Positions 9,217 to 18,893 of a stretch of DNA of 64,000 bases are shown piece by piece; within the stretch, counting starts at the first letter, position 1; each line of letters opens with the position of its first letter. Under the pieces are notes generated by a model. The model saw only the letters and a program-made list of their open reading frames with translations. It did not search any database and was not told where the DNA came from. A program made the position numbers and the translations under genes. Source of the stretch: Crenobacter oryzisoli (GTDB lineage Bacteria; Pseudomonadota; Gammaproteobacteria; Burkholderiales; Chromobacteriaceae). The stretch is taken from NCBI RefSeq assembly GCF_030385785.1, contig NZ_JAUEDK010000022.1:1-64000 (forward strand). The letters run 5' to 3'.

Positions 9217-10295
9217 GCCGCCGACTCCTTGAGCAGGCTGACGCGCTGGCCGTCGCGCAACAGGTGCACGCCGGCGGTCACCACCTGCTGACCGCGCACG
9301 ATACCGCCGCTTACCGCCACCCAGTCGGTGCCGACCGCGGCGACGCTGACCGGCTTTCGGCCCACCTTGCGGCTTGCCGGATCGATCACCCACACATAGT
9401 GCTTGCCCTGCTCGTCGAGCAAGGCGGTTAACGGCAGGCGGATCTGCTCGCCGGCGTTCGCGTTCGGCAGGCCCACGCTGGTGGTCATGCCGAGCTTCAC
9501 CGCGTCGTCGGGGTTGTCGAGCGCGATGCGCGCGGCGTAGGTGCGGGTGGCAGGGTCGGCTGCCCCGGCCAGCTCGCGCAGGTGGCCGGTGTAGTGTTTG
9601 TTGGCCGCCCACAGCGTCACGGTGAACGACTTGGCGGTGCGCAGCGCGGTGAGCTTGTTCTCCGGCACCGCGATCGCCGCCTCGCGCGCGCCGTCTGCGG
9701 CGAGGGTGGCCACCGGCTGGCCGGCCGACACCACCAGGCCCGGTTCGGCACTGATGTCGGTGACGATGCCGTCGGCCACTGCAGTCAGCGTGGCGTAGCC
9801 GGTCTGGTTGCTGCTGGCGTCGGCCGAGGCGCGCGCGGCGGTCAGCTGGGCGCGCGCGGCACTGACCGCATTACGCTGCTGGTCGACCTGCGCCTGGCTG
9901 ATGAAATTCTTGGCGAGCAGCTCCTGGTAGCGGCGCAGGTCGGCCTCCTTCTGCGCCAGGTCGTGCTCGGCGGCGGCCAGCTGCGCGCGCTTGGCCGACA
10001 GGTCGAGCGCGTAGTCGTGCGCGTCGAGCCGAGCGATCGCCTGGCCCTTCTTCACATGTTCGCCGGCGTTCACGAGCTTCTCGACCACCTTGCCGGCGAC
10101 GCGGAAGCCGAGCTTCGTTTCCTGACGGGCGCGGATCTCGCCAGCGAAGCGTTCGCTCGGCTGCGCGGCATCGTCGCCGACCACGGTGTAGCGCACCGGG
10201 CGGACTTCCTCGGCGGGGGCGGGGGCCTTGCCGCAGGCGGCGAATAGCAGGGGGAGTAGCGTGGCCAGCAGCAGCGGCCGGGCAGCGTCAAACAT
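9213..10295 (-). CDS. RND efflux periplasmic adaptor (membrane fusion lipoprotein)
   Basis: I start at the ATG at 10295, preceded by AGGAAG; the frame stays open further upstream but lacks a leader there. The 360-residue product begins MFDAARPLLLATLLPLLFAAC, a lipoprotein signal with lipobox FAAC. HlyD/AcrA features follow in order: a barrel-sandwich start (GFRVAGKVVEKLVNAGEHVKKGQ), an alpha-hairpin with LAQKEADLRRYQELLAKNFIS, the second lipoyl half (GIVTDISAEPGLVVSAGQPV), and beta-barrel and membrane-proximal domains. It bridges the RND permease to the TolC-like channel. It is first of three genes with 4-base overlaps, so stoichiometric co-translation is likely. Confidence 0.94.
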   Translation of the reverse strand: MFDAARPLLLATLLPLLFAACGKAPAPAEEVRPVRYTVVGDDAAQPSERFAGEIRARQETKLGFRVAGKVVEKLVNAGEHVKKGQAIARLDAHDYALDLSAKRAQLAAAEHDLAQKEADLRRYQELLAKNFISQAQVDQQRNAVSAARAQLTAARASADASSNQTGYATLTAVADGIVTDISAEPGLVVSAGQPVATLAADGAREAAIAVPENKLTALRTAKSFTVTLWAANKHYTGHLRELAGAADPATRTYAARIALDNPDDAVKLGMTTSVGLPNANAGEQIRLPLTALLDEQGKHYVWVIDPASRKVGRKPVSVAAVGTDWVAVSGGIVRGQQVVTAGVHLLRDGQRVSLLKESAA

Positions 10296-10425
10296 GGTTC
10301 TTCCTCGTGGGTGGTTCTTGTTCTTTGTTGTTTTGGCACCGCCGACAAAAGCCGGCGTAGCGGGTCCGGCCTGGGCTGGTAGGCCGAGGTGCTGCGACAC
10401 ATCCCGGCGACGCGGTGCCCGGTGA

Positions 10426-11064
10426 TCAGTCGCGCGGCAGCAGGCCGTTGAGCATCAGGTCCAGGCCGTCGAGCAGCACCCGGCACGGGTCGTTTTCGGC
10501 GGCCGAGCGACCGCCCTGCACCGTGGCGAACGAGTGCGTCCAGATCAGCTGATGGATCAGCGGGGCGAGCAGCGTCTCGACGGTGGTGTCGATCGGTACG
10601 GCGCGGAACTCGCCCTGGGCGATGCCGCGCTCGAGCACCTGCGCGACCATCTGGCGCGCCGGCAGGATCACCTCGTTGAAGTAGAACTGCGCGAGCTCCG
10701 GGAAGTTGGCGGTCTCGGCCATGATCAGCTTGCACAGCCCGCCGGACGGGGTGGCGCCGACTTGCTGCCACCATTGCTCGACGAAGGCGCGCAGCAGTTC
10801 GCGCGACGAGCCGTCGTACTGCTGGCTCATGGCCTGCAGCTTCGACAGGTTGGCTACCTGCGTTTCGCGCACCACCGCCTTGAAGATCTCCTCCTTGTTG
10901 GCGAAGTACAGATACGGCGTGCCCTTGGTCACGCCGGCGGCGCGGGCGATGTCCTCGAGCTTGGTAGCGCGGAAGCCCTTTTCCACGAACTGCGTCAGCG
11001 CCGCGTCGAGGATTTCGCCGGGGCGGACGTCTTTCTTGCGTTGCCAGCGTGTTGCGTTCGTCAT
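10426..11064 (-). CDS. TetR-family transcriptional repressor
   Basis: This 212-residue protein starts at the ATG at 11064. The N-terminal HTH reads ILDAALTQFVEKGFRATKLEDIARAAGVTKGTPYLYFANKEEIF, a textbook TetR DNA-binding region. The C-terminal ligand domain (SRELLRAFVEQWW, then VPIDTTVETLLAPLIHQLIW) resembles efflux regulators of the AcrR/TtgR type. It lies 130 bases upstream of, and on the same strand as, the adaptor-permease-channel genes, so it probably represses its own and the pump promoter. A perfect 5+5 palindrome lies just upstream of its start. Confidence 0.9.
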   Translation of the reverse strand: MTNATRWQRKKDVRPGEILDAALTQFVEKGFRATKLEDIARAAGVTKGTPYLYFANKEEIFKAVVRETQVANLSKLQAMSQQYDGSSRELLRAFVEQWWQQVGATPSGGLCKLIMAETANFPELAQFYFNEVILPARQMVAQVLERGIAQGEFRAVPIDTTVETLLAPLIHQLIWTHSFATVQGGRSAAENDPCRVLLDGLDLMLNGLLPRD

Positions 11065-11080
11065 GATAGTGAATATGGTT

Positions 11081-11091
11081 TCAGTAACTGA
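11081..11091. promoter_or_regulatory. Candidate TetR operator (palindrome TCAGTAACTGA)
   Basis: TCAGT and ACTGA form a perfect inverted repeat around one A, 17 bases upstream of the tetR start and within the short divergent gap toward argB. Location fits autorepression; binding is not shown. Confidence 0.4.
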
Positions 11092-11157
11092 TGGCACTGT
11101 ACTGCGTCGGCGGGCGGGTCGCAAGGTTAATAAATGGAAATTCAGCAGGCGGCGTAG

Positions 11158-12075
<918 letters not shown>

Positions 12076-12098
12076 GCGCTACCGTCGTCCTTCCGCAC

Positions 12099-12136
12099 AA
12101 TGCCGTTCACCTCGTTAGGTGAACGGCATTTTTCTT
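12099..12136 (+). terminator. Intrinsic terminator of argB
   Basis: Arms AATGCCGTTCACCT (12099-12112) and AGGTGAACGGCATT (12117-12130) are perfectly complementary around CGTT and are followed by TTTCTT. Confidence 0.88.
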
Positions 12137-12312
12137 GGTGGCACCGCGCCGGCGCTGTCCACGCGCGATGCGGTTGCCATGGTTACGCAGCAGGGGCCGT
12201 CGGCCTAGACATGGCGGCCTCCGACAGGTGTATCGTGGGTTTGCCCCATTGCGGGGTGAGGGAGGCCGGATGCGTCGCCGAGGTGCGCGGGGCGGGCGAC
12301 CGGCGGCCGACT

Positions 12313-12321
12313 TGCTATAGT
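12313..12321 (+). promoter_or_regulatory. Extended -10 promoter for the CBS-domain gene
   Basis: TGCTATAGT is an extended -10 (TG, one base, then TATAGT) 42 bases before the start codon. A small hairpin (TTTGCT...AGCAAA) lies in the leader just before the GGGGG ribosome-binding stretch. No good -35 is seen, which is usual for extended -10 promoters. Confidence 0.5.
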
Positions 12322-12363
12322 GTCAGCAGGGTTTGCTTTATTCCAGCAAAAGGGGGATTTGCC

Positions 12364-12810
12364 ATGCTGAATGCAGGCCAGATACTGGCTAACAAGGCCC
12401 GCCAGGAACTGATCTTCGTGAGTCCTGATGCCACGGTGTTCCAGACCTTGCAGGTGATGGCGGAGCACAACGTCGGGGCCGTATTGGTGATGGAAGGGGG
12501 CGAGGTGCTGGGGATTTTCTCCGAGCGCGACTACGCCCGGCGCATCGTGCTGCAGGGCCGCACGTCGGCGGGCACTCGGGTGCGCGACATCATGACCAGC
12601 AAGGTGCTGTACGTGTCACCGGACAGTTCGCTCGAGCACTGCATGGCGCTAATGACCGAGAAGCACATCCGCCATCTGCCGGTGCTGGACGGGGAGCATA
12701 CCGTGCTCGGCGTGCTGTCGATCGGCGATCTGGTGCACGCCACCATCGCCGAGCAGCAGTACGTGATCGACCAGCTGGTCACCTATATTCACGGTGGAGG
12801 ACGTGCCTGA
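12364..12810 (+). CDS. Tandem CBS-domain protein
   Basis: The 148-residue protein consists almost entirely of a CBS pair. The first motif region is DATVFQTLQVMAEHNVGAVLVMEGGEVLGIFSERDYARRI and the second is SSLEHCMALMTEKHIRHLPVLDGEHTVLGVLSIGDLV. Such stand-alone pairs bind adenine nucleotides and act as energy sensors; this one's partner is unknown. I chose the ATG at 12364 because it follows a GGGGG stretch and matches family length, although the frame is open further upstream into the argB terminator. It is transcribed from its own extended -10 promoter and ends at a terminator shared with the convergent iclR-type gene. Confidence 0.9.
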   Translation: MLNAGQILANKARQELIFVSPDATVFQTLQVMAEHNVGAVLVMEGGEVLGIFSERDYARRIVLQGRTSAGTRVRDIMTSKVLYVSPDSSLEHCMALMTEKHIRHLPVLDGEHTVLGVLSIGDLVHATIAEQQYVIDQLVTYIHGGGRA

Positions 12811-12846
12811 GCCGACGCCCTCGCAAGTGCCCGAATCCCACGAACG

Positions 12847-12875
12847 AAAAAGCCGGACATCGTGTCCGGCTTTTT
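12847..12875. terminator. Bidirectional intrinsic terminator
   Basis: AAAAAGCCGGACA and TGTCCGGCTTTTT are perfect arms around a TCG loop, with U-runs on both strands. It serves the CBS gene (plus) and the IclR-family gene (minus). Confidence 0.9.
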
Positions 12876-12899
12876 GCATTTGGCCCGACCCGTTGTGGC

Positions 12900-13712
12900 C
12901 TACAAGGTCGGGACGATAGACCGGGCGAGGTCGACCAGCGCCGGGGCGATCTCGTGCTCGAGCACGCTGGGGGTGAACAGCAGGCTCGGGCCGCTGGCGT
13001 TCAGCGCGAACGGCGGCTGACCCGGCGTCGGCGACGGCAGCGGCACGCCGATCGCCATCACCTCGGGACCGTACTCGCCCCAGGATACCGCGTAGCCGCA
13101 GGTGCGGTATTGCGCCAGGCTCTGCTGCAGACGCTTGTGCAGTTCCGGCCAGTCGTCCTGATAGCGTTCGGCCAGTTGCGCGTCGAGCGACTCGCGCTCG
13201 TGCGCGGTCAGGCCGGCGTAGAACGCTCGGCCGATCGCGGTGGTGGCGATCGGCACGCGCGAGCCTACGGTCAGCTGAACCGTTACCCGCGCCGGGCTGC
13301 GGCAGGTTTCCAGGTACAGCATGTCGGTGCCCTCGCGCATTGCCAGGCTGACCGACACGTTGTGCTTGATCGCGAACTCGCGCATCAGCGGCGCGGCGAT
13401 GCTGCGGATGTCGTAGCTGGCCAACACCACCGAGCCGAGCGCCAGCACCGACAGGCCGAGCCGGTAATAGCCGCTGTCGGCCTCCTGGGCCAGGTAGCCG
13501 AGCCGGGTCAGCGTGTAGGTGAGCCGCGACACGGTCGACTTGGGCAGGCCGGTGCGTGCCGCCAGTTCCTGGTTGGACAGGGCGGCCTCGCCGGGGCGGA
13601 ACGCACCGAGGACCGCCAGGCCACGGGCCAGCGCGGTGACGAAGAGGCGATCCTTGTCGTCGTCCACCGGATCGGCGGCCAACGCTGCATGATCGAGCGA
13701 AGTATTTTTCAT
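12900..13712 (-). CDS. IclR-family transcriptional regulator
   Basis: This 270-residue protein starts at the ATG at 13712. The winged HTH reads ARGLAVLGAFRPGEAALSNQELAARTGLPKSTVSRLTYTLTRLGYL (about residues 29-73). An IclR effector domain follows (RSIAAPLMREFAIKHNVSVSLAMREGTDMLYLE, VGSRVPIATTAIGRAFYAGL). It is divergent from the glutaryl-CoA dehydrogenase gene with 156 bases between them, and two palindromes lie in that gap. It is therefore the likely local regulator of the glutarate catabolic genes, possibly sensing glutarate or a CoA ester. In pseudomonads this role belongs to a LysR protein (GcdR), so the family differs here. Confidence 0.9.
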   Translation of the reverse strand: MKNTSLDHAALAADPVDDDKDRLFVTALARGLAVLGAFRPGEAALSNQELAARTGLPKSTVSRLTYTLTRLGYLAQEADSGYYRLGLSVLALGSVVLASYDIRSIAAPLMREFAIKHNVSVSLAMREGTDMLYLETCRSPARVTVQLTVGSRVPIATTAIGRAFYAGLTAHERESLDAQLAERYQDDWPELHKRLQQSLAQYRTCGYAVSWGEYGPEVMAIGVPLPSPTPGQPPFALNASGPSLLFTPSVLEHEIAPALVDLARSIVPTL

Positions 13713-13781
13713 GGCGCCAAGGATACCTGTGCTGGGTGGGCTGTAAAGAGTTGCTTTACATGGTGAGAATGGTGGCGTATG

Positions 13782-13819
13782 TTGTTCTGCATGGTAGAAC
13801 AAAATTCCGCTTAGCGGAA
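13782..13819. promoter_or_regulatory. Two adjacent palindromes, candidate IclR operators
   Basis: TTGTTCT (13782-13788) pairs with AGAACAA (13796-13802) across 7 bases, and TTCCGC (13805-13810) pairs with GCGGAA (13814-13819) around TTA. Both lie in the divergent iclR/gcdH promoter region, and IclR proteins typically bind short palindromes at such places. Which site serves which promoter is not known. Confidence 0.5.
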
Positions 13820-13868
13820 CAATCTCGAAGGCCGACACCGGCCCGATCATGACAAAGGAGAGACTACG

Positions 13869-15053
13869 ATGGCTGCCACCCAACAACGCGCCCCGTTCGC
13901 CTGGGAAGACCCGTTGCTGCTCGAATCGTTGCTGACCGAGGAGGAACGCCTGGTGCGCGACACCGCCCATGCGTTCTGCCAGGAGAGGCTGATGCCGCGC
14001 GTGCTCACCGCCAACCGCGAGGAGCGCTTCGACCGCGAGATCCTTGCTGAAATGGGCGAGCTGGGTCTGTTGGGCTGCACTATCGACGGTTATGACTGCG
14101 CCGGGCTCAGCCACGTCGCCTACGGCCTGATCGCCCGCGAGGTGGAGCGGGTCGACTCCGGCTACCGCTCGGCGATGAGCGTGCAGTCGTCCCTGGTGAT
14201 GCACCCGATCTGGGCGTACGGTTCGGACGAGCAGAAGGCCAAGTACCTGCCGAAACTGGCCAAGGGCGAACTGGTCGGCTGCTTCGGCCTGACCGAGCCG
14301 GATGCCGGCTCCGACCCGGGCAGCATGAAGACCCGCGCCAAGAAGGTCGACGGCGGCTGGGTGCTCACCGGCAGCAAGATGTGGATCACCAACAGCCCGA
14401 TCGCCGACCTGTGTGTGGTGTGGGCCAAGGACGACGCCGGCGAGATCCGCGGCTTCCTGCTCGAGCGCGGCATGAAGGGGCTGTCCACCCCGGCGATCCA
14501 CGGCAAGTTCAGCTTGCGCGCGTCGATCACCGGCGAGATCGTGATGGACGAGGTGTTCGTGCCGGATGCCAATCTGCTGCCGGGGGTGAAGGGCCTGAAG
14601 GGGCCGTTCGGCTGCCTGAACAAGGCGCGCTTCGGCATCGCCTGGGGGGCGCTGGGCGCCGCCGAATTCTGCTGGCACGCCGCCCGCCAGTACACGCTGG
14701 ACCGCCAGCAGTTCGGCCGCCCACTCGCCGCCACCCAGCTGATCCAGCTGAAGCTGGCCGACATGCAGACCGAGATTGCGCTGGGGCTGCAGGCCTGCCT
14801 GCAGGTGGGCCGCCTGATGGACGAGGGCCGCGCCGCGCCGGAGATGATCTCGCTGATCAAGCGCAACAACACCGGCAAAGCGCTGGCGATCGCCCGTGTG
14901 GCGCGCGACATGCATGGCGGCAACGGCATCTCGGACGAGTTCCACGTAATCCGCCACATGATGAACCTGGAGGCGGTGAACACCTACGAGGGCACGCACG
15001 ACGTGCACGCGCTGATCTTAGGCCGCGCGCAGACCGGGATCGCGGCGTTCTGA
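13869..15053 (+). CDS. gcdH: Glutaryl-CoA dehydrogenase
   Basis: The 394-residue FAD flavoprotein oxidises and decarboxylates glutaryl-CoA to crotonyl-CoA in lysine, tryptophan and glutarate breakdown, passing electrons to ETF. The acyl-CoA dehydrogenase signatures are [16 protein letters not shown] (FAD/substrate loop), [10 protein letters not shown] and the C-terminal [10 protein letters not shown] with the catalytic Glu374, the pattern specific to glutaryl-CoA dehydrogenases. AAGGAG precedes the ATG. The CoA-transferase and the ETF-ubiquinone oxidoreductase encoded downstream provide the substrate and the electron exit. An insert with a MITE-like element separates it from the CoA-transferase gene. 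Confidence 0.95.
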   Translation: MAATQQRAPFAWEDPLLLESLLTEEERLVRDTAHAFCQERLMPRVLTANREERFDREILAEMGELGLLGCTIDGYDCAGLSHVAYGLIAREVERVDSGYRSAMSVQSSLVMHPIWAYGSDEQKAKYLPKLAKGELVGCFGLTEPDAGSDPGSMKTRAKKVDGGWVLTGSKMWITNSPIADLCVVWAKDDAGEIRGFLLERGMKGLSTPAIHGKFSLRASITGEIVMDEVFVPDANLLPGVKGLKGPFGCLNKARFGIAWGALGAAEFCWHAARQYTLDRQQFGRPLAATQLIQLKLADMQTEIALGLQACLQVGRLMDEGRAAPEMISLIKRNNTGKALAIARVARDMHGGNGISDEFHVIRHMMNLEAVNTYEGTHDVHALILGRAQTGIAAF

Positions 15054-15064
15054 GTCGCGGATCG

Positions 15065-15101
15065 GGTCGGCCAACCTTGGGGGTTTGAGGTTGGCCGAAC
15101 C
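15065..15101. repeat. Inverted pair of the GTTGGCCGAA word after gcdH
   Basis: GGTCGGCCAACCT (15065-15077) and AGGTTGGCCGAACC (15088-15101) can form a stem with one bulge. No T-run follows, so it is not a standard terminator. The same 10-base core recurs at 15446-15489 and as single copies in coding sequence elsewhere in the window. Confidence 0.6.
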
Positions 15102-15123
15102 GTTACAGAAGACTGGACGATCC

Positions 15124-15408
15124 GCCTCGCCGGCGGGGCCTTACTTTCTTTGCGTCGCCAAAGAAAGTAAGCAAAGAAAGGCGAGCCCCGCCGCCGCTTG
15201 CTTCCGCCCGGGAAACGCCCGGCGAGGCGTCGCCGAACTAATCGCTGAGCGAATCAAAGATTCGCACGCAGGGATTCGCTAACGTCGAATCGCTCGAACA
15301 TGCGGCGGCTTAAGACCTCGCCGAACGTCCTCCGGACGGCGCGGCGGAAGGGTCCCTCGGCTGTCTACTGTGGCATTCGTGATCGGCGTTAGCGCCTGCC
15401 GGCGAGGC
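15124..15408. mobile_element. MITE-like 285-bp element with 11-bp terminal inverted repeats
   Basis: GCCTCGCCGGC (15124-15134) and GCCGGCGAGGC (15398-15408) are perfect terminal inverted repeats. Inside is a 12+12 palindrome: TTACTTTCTTTG (15141-15152) and CAAAGAAAGTAA (15159-15170) around CGTCGC. No credible protein is encoded and no target duplication is obvious. The internal CTTTCTTTG...CAAAGAAAG pattern is, from memory, a common intergenic repeat in proteobacteria. Together with its flanks it accounts for the 458-base gap between gcdH and the CoA-transferase gene. Confidence 0.55.
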
Positions 15409-15445
15409 AGATGCTGCAATTCGTACGTACTCTCCTAATTAAAGC

Positions 15446-15489
15446 TTCGGCCAACCTTCAAGAAACCGGCAGCACCCACGTTGGCCGAA
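15446..15489. repeat. Second inverted pair of the GTTGGCCGAA word
   Basis: TTCGGCCAAC (15446-15455) and GTTGGCCGAA (15480-15489) are perfect 10-base arms separated by 24 bases, just before the CoA-transferase gene. With the pair at 15065-15101 it brackets the MITE-like element. Confidence 0.6.
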
Positions 15490-15511
15490 CTCTCGACAAA
15501 GGACCACCCCC

Positions 15512-16708
15512 ATGCAAGGCCAAGGCGCACTGTCCGGCATCAAGGTGCTGGATCTCTCCCGCGTACTCGCCGGACCGTGGGCCGGCCAGCTGCTGGCTGA
15601 CCTCGGCGCCGACGTGATCAAGGTCGAACGCCCCGGTCTCGGCGACGATACCCGACAATGGGCACCGCCCAGCCTGCCGGACGGCACCGCTGCCTACTTC
15701 CTGTCCGCCAACCGCGGCAAGCGCTCGGTCACCGTCGACATCACCCGGCCGGAAGGGCAGGCAATCGTGCGCCGCCTGGCCGAGCAGGCCGACGTGCTAC
15801 TGGAGAACTACAAGGTCGGTGGCCTGGCCAAGTACGGTCTCGACTACGCCAGCCTGTCCCAGCTCAACCCGCGACTGGTGTATTGCTCGATCACCGGCTT
15901 CGGCCAGGACGGCCCGTATGCCGACTCGCCCGGCTACGACTACATCGTGCAGGGCATGAGCGGGCTGATGAGCATCACCGGCCCGGCCGATGGTGAACCG
16001 CACAAGGTCGGTGTGGCTGTCACCGACCTGTTCACCGGCCTCTATGCCGCCAACGCGGTGCAGGCGGCGCTCTTGGCCCGCCACCACACCGGCCGTGGCC
16101 AGCATATCGACATGGCGCTGTTCGACTGCTCGCTGGCAATGCTCGCCAACGTCGGCATGAACTACCTGGTCAGCGGCGCCACCCCGCCGCGGCTCGGCAA
16201 CGCCCATCCCAACATCGTGCCGTACCAGGTGTTCGCCGCCGCCGACGGCCACTTCATCCTCGCCTGCGGCAACGACAAGCAGTTCCGCGCGGTGGCGGCA
16301 CTCATCGGCCAGCCGGCGCTGGCCGACGATGAGCGCTTCGCGACCAACCCGGCACGGGTTGTACACCGCGAGCTCCTGGTAGGCCGTTTGGCCGAGGCGT
16401 TCGGCACCGCCACGCGCGATGATTGGCTGGCGCGCCTCGATGCGGCTGGCGTGCCGTGTGGGCCGATCAACTCGGTGGCCGAGGCGTTCGCCGACCCGCA
16501 GGTAGTGGCGCGCGGCATGCGTATCGAAATGCAGGATGCGGCCGGCCAGACGGTGCCGCTGATGGCATGCCCGGTCAGACTGTCCGACACGCCGGCAATG
16601 TACCGACAGGCACCGCCGAAGCTTGGCGAGCATACCGCTGCGGTACTGGCCGAGCTGGGCTACGACCGGGAACAAATCGCCACGCTTCAGGCATCCGGAA
16701 CCGTTTAA
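15512..16708 (+). CDS. Class III (CaiB/BaiF) CoA-transferase, probable succinyl-CoA:glutarate CoA-transferase
   Basis: The 398-residue protein has the CaiB/BaiF start [47 protein letters not shown] and the region [11 protein letters not shown] carry the catalytic aspartate (Asp172), which forms the acyl anhydride and CoA-thioester intermediates. [12 protein letters not shown] follows. Placement behind gcdH matches the gcdH-gcdG arrangement of pseudomonads and relatives, where the enzyme activates glutarate with succinyl-CoA. The specificity is therefore context-based. GGACC before the ATG is a modest ribosome site. Confidence 0.85.
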   Translation: MQGQGALSGIKVLDLSRVLAGPWAGQLLADLGADVIKVERPGLGDDTRQWAPPSLPDGTAAYFLSANRGKRSVTVDITRPEGQAIVRRLAEQADVLLENYKVGGLAKYGLDYASLSQLNPRLVYCSITGFGQDGPYADSPGYDYIVQGMSGLMSITGPADGEPHKVGVAVTDLFTGLYAANAVQAALLARHHTGRGQHIDMALFDCSLAMLANVGMNYLVSGATPPRLGNAHPNIVPYQVFAAADGHFILACGNDKQFRAVAALIGQPALADDERFATNPARVVHRELLVGRLAEAFGTATRDDWLARLDAAGVPCGPINSVAEAFADPQVVARGMRIEMQDAAGQTVPLMACPVRLSDTPAMYRQAPPKLGEHTAAVLAELGYDREQIATLQASGTV

Positions 16709-16791
16709 ACGCTTGTTTGATTTTGACGGCCGGCCACGAACATTGCATGATTCGATCATTAAGCAATGACGCACCGCGCAAAGGAGACACG

Positions 16792-18426
16792 GTGGAACGC
16801 GAATACATGGAATATGACGTGGTAGTGGTCGGCGGCGGCCCATCCGGGCTGAGCGCCGCAATCCGCGTCAAGCAGTTGGCCGAACAGCAGGGGCGCGACA
16901 TCAGCGTGTGCCTGCTCGAGAAGGGCTCGGAGATCGGTGCCCACATCCTGTCGGGCGCAGTGATCGAGCCCAGGACGCTGAACGAATTGATCCCGGACTG
17001 GAAGGAAAAAGGCGCACCGCTCAACACTCCGGCGGCGAAAGACCGCTTCCTGTTCCTGACCGAGACCGAGTCGGTGCAGCTGCCGACCCCGCCGCAGATG
17101 AACAACCATGGCAACTACATCGTCAGCCTGGGCAACTTCTGTCGCTGGCTCGGCGAGCAGGCCGAGGCGCTCGGCGTGGAGATCTACCCGGGCTTCGCCG
17201 CCGCCGAGGTGCTGTACAACGCCGACGGCTCGGTGAAGGGCGTGGCCACCGGCAACGTCGGCACCGGCAAGAACGGCGAGCTGGAAGGCGAACCCGGCAT
17301 CGAGCTGTGGGCCAAGCAGACCATCTTCGCCGAAGGCTGCCGTGGCTCGCTGACCAAGACGCTGTTCGAGCGCTTTGCCCTGCGCGACGGCGCCGACCCG
17401 CAGACCTACGGCATCGGCATCAAGGAGCTGTGGGAGGTGAAACCGGAGAACCATCAGCCGGGCAGCATCACTCACACCGTCGGTTGGCCGATGGATACCG
17501 CCACCTATGGCGGGTCATTCCTCTATCACCTGGAGAACAATCAGGTGGTGGTCGGCTTCGTGGTCGGCCTCGATTACGAGAACCCCTACCTGTCGCCGTT
17601 CGAAGAGTTCCAGCGCTTCAAGACCCACCCGGCGATCAAGAAGGTGTTCGAGGGCGGCCGGCGCATTTCCTACGGCGCCCGTGCGCTCAGCGAAGGCGGC
17701 ATCCAGAGCCTGCCGAAGCTGACCTTCCCGGGCGGCGTGCTGGTCGGCGACACCGCCGGCTTCCTCAACGTGCCGAAGATCAAGGGCACCCACACCGCGA
17801 TGAAGTCGGCGATGCTGGCCGCCGAGGCGGTGGTCGAGGTGTTGGCCGGCGACGCGGGCGGGGCCGGTGTCGAGGCGAGCAGCTACAGCGCCAAGGTGAA
17901 GCAGAGCTGGCTGTACGACGAACTGTGGAAGGTGCGCAACATCCGCCCGTCGTTCCGCTGGGGGCTGTGGCCGGCAATGATCTACTCGGCGGTCGACACC
18001 TTCCTGTTCCGTGGCCGTGCGCCGTGGACGCTGCGCCACCGTCACGCCGACAACGAGACGCTGCGCCCGGCCGCCGAGTGCACGCCGATCGACTACCCGA
18101 AACCGGACGGGGAGCTGACCTTCGACCGCCTGTCGTCGGTGTTCATCTCCAACACCAACCACAGCGAGGACCAGCCGCCGCACCTGAAGCTGAAGAACAA
18201 GAGCGTGCCGATCGAGGTGAACCTCGCCGAATACGACGCGCCGGAGCAGCGCTATTGCCCGGCCGGCGTGTACGAGATCGTCGGCCGTGACGAGGGCCAG
18301 CCGCGCCTGCAGATCAACGCGCAGAACTGCGTGCACTGCAAGACCTGCGACATCAAGGACCCGACCCAGAATATCAACTGGGTGACGCCGGAGGGCGGCG
18401 GCGGGCCGAACTACCCGAACATGTAA
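16792..18426 (+). CDS. Electron transfer flavoprotein-ubiquinone oxidoreductase
   Basis: I take the GTG at 16792, 5 bases after AAGGAG, giving 544 residues. The ATG at 16807 is too far from that site. The N-terminus has the FAD dinucleotide fold [21 protein letters not shown] (glycines 14-19). The middle holds [23 protein letters not shown] and the quinone/membrane region. The C-terminus has 4Fe-4S ligands in CPAGVYE and [13 protein letters not shown], ending in the typical [10 protein letters not shown]. The enzyme is peripheral on the inner membrane and moves electrons from ETF to ubiquinone. Being next to gcdH and the CoA-transferase, it gives the glutaryl-CoA step its route to the respiratory chain. 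Confidence 0.96.
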   Translation: MEREYMEYDVVVVGGGPSGLSAAIRVKQLAEQQGRDISVCLLEKGSEIGAHILSGAVIEPRTLNELIPDWKEKGAPLNTPAAKDRFLFLTETESVQLPTPPQMNNHGNYIVSLGNFCRWLGEQAEALGVEIYPGFAAAEVLYNADGSVKGVATGNVGTGKNGELEGEPGIELWAKQTIFAEGCRGSLTKTLFERFALRDGADPQTYGIGIKELWEVKPENHQPGSITHTVGWPMDTATYGGSFLYHLENNQVVVGFVVGLDYENPYLSPFEEFQRFKTHPAIKKVFEGGRRISYGARALSEGGIQSLPKLTFPGGVLVGDTAGFLNVPKIKGTHTAMKSAMLAAEAVVEVLAGDAGGAGVEASSYSAKVKQSWLYDELWKVRNIRPSFRWGLWPAMIYSAVDTFLFRGRAPWTLRHRHADNETLRPAAECTPIDYPKPDGELTFDRLSSVFISNTNHSEDQPPHLKLKNKSVPIEVNLAEYDAPEQRYCPAGVYEIVGRDEGQPRLQINAQNCVHCKTCDIKDPTQNINWVTPEGGGGPNYPNM

Positions 18427-18505
18427 AATGCCCCGTAAAGCTGCTGCGTGGGCGTGATCTCGGGTTGGGTGGTCGGCGTGTGAATCTATTGATTCGCTCA
18501 GCTGT

Positions 18506-18543
18506 CAGGAATCCTCATGTACTTAAGTACATGCCGGTTCCTG
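18506..18543. repeat. Extended palindrome in the 467-bp gap after the ETF-QO gene
   Basis: CATGTACTTAAGTACATG (18516-18533) is a perfect 18-base palindrome. It is framed by CAGGAA (18506-18511) and TTCCTG (18538-18543), giving a cruciform-prone unit. Downstream, 18605-18620 reads AGGTTGACCGAACC, a one-base variant of the GTTGGCCGAAC word. The rest of the gap holds no recognisable gene up to the hairpin at 18812. Confidence 0.55.
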
Positions 18544-18811
18544 CGTTCCAGCCGCCCCTCGCTGACGCCCGCTCGCGACGCTTTGCAGGACATTTTGGGG
18601 TTTAGGTTGACCGAACCGGTGCCGGGCTTCGCCCTGCGCCGGTTTTTGCGTCTTGTCATACGCCCAGGGTTGACAGCCGGGCACGATGCGGCGCAGCATG
18701 GAGTCCATGAATTCCCGACTCGCGTTCTCCTACGTTTCGTTTTATTGGTACCGCTCACCACGGCGGCACCAGGGAACGCGTGCACACTAGAAATACAGAA
18801 CACTTTCCCGA

Positions 18812-18840
18812 CAAATGCCGCCGCTTCCAGGCGGCATTTG
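18812..18840 (+). terminator. GC-rich hairpin, possible terminator or leader structure
   Basis: CAAATGCCGCC and GGCGGCATTTG are perfect 11-base arms around GCTTCCA. The trailing bases (CGTTTCCC) are only weakly T-rich. It lies 54 bases before the next gene, so it may end upstream transcription or sit in a leader. Confidence 0.5.
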
Positions 18841-18893
18841 CGTTTCCCGATGATTCTCCGCCGCCTGGATAGCCCCAGACCAGGAGATCTACC

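Noticed and set aside
12100-12363. Upstream extension of the CBS-domain gene.
   Set aside because: It would begin inside the argB terminator and add residues with no domain; the promoter and ribosome-binding stretch lie inside it.
15085-15282. Short frame containing YFLCVAKESKQRKAS in the gcdH/CoA-transferase gap.
   Set aside because: It is the translation of the internal palindrome of the repeat element and has no start signal, so it is not a gene.
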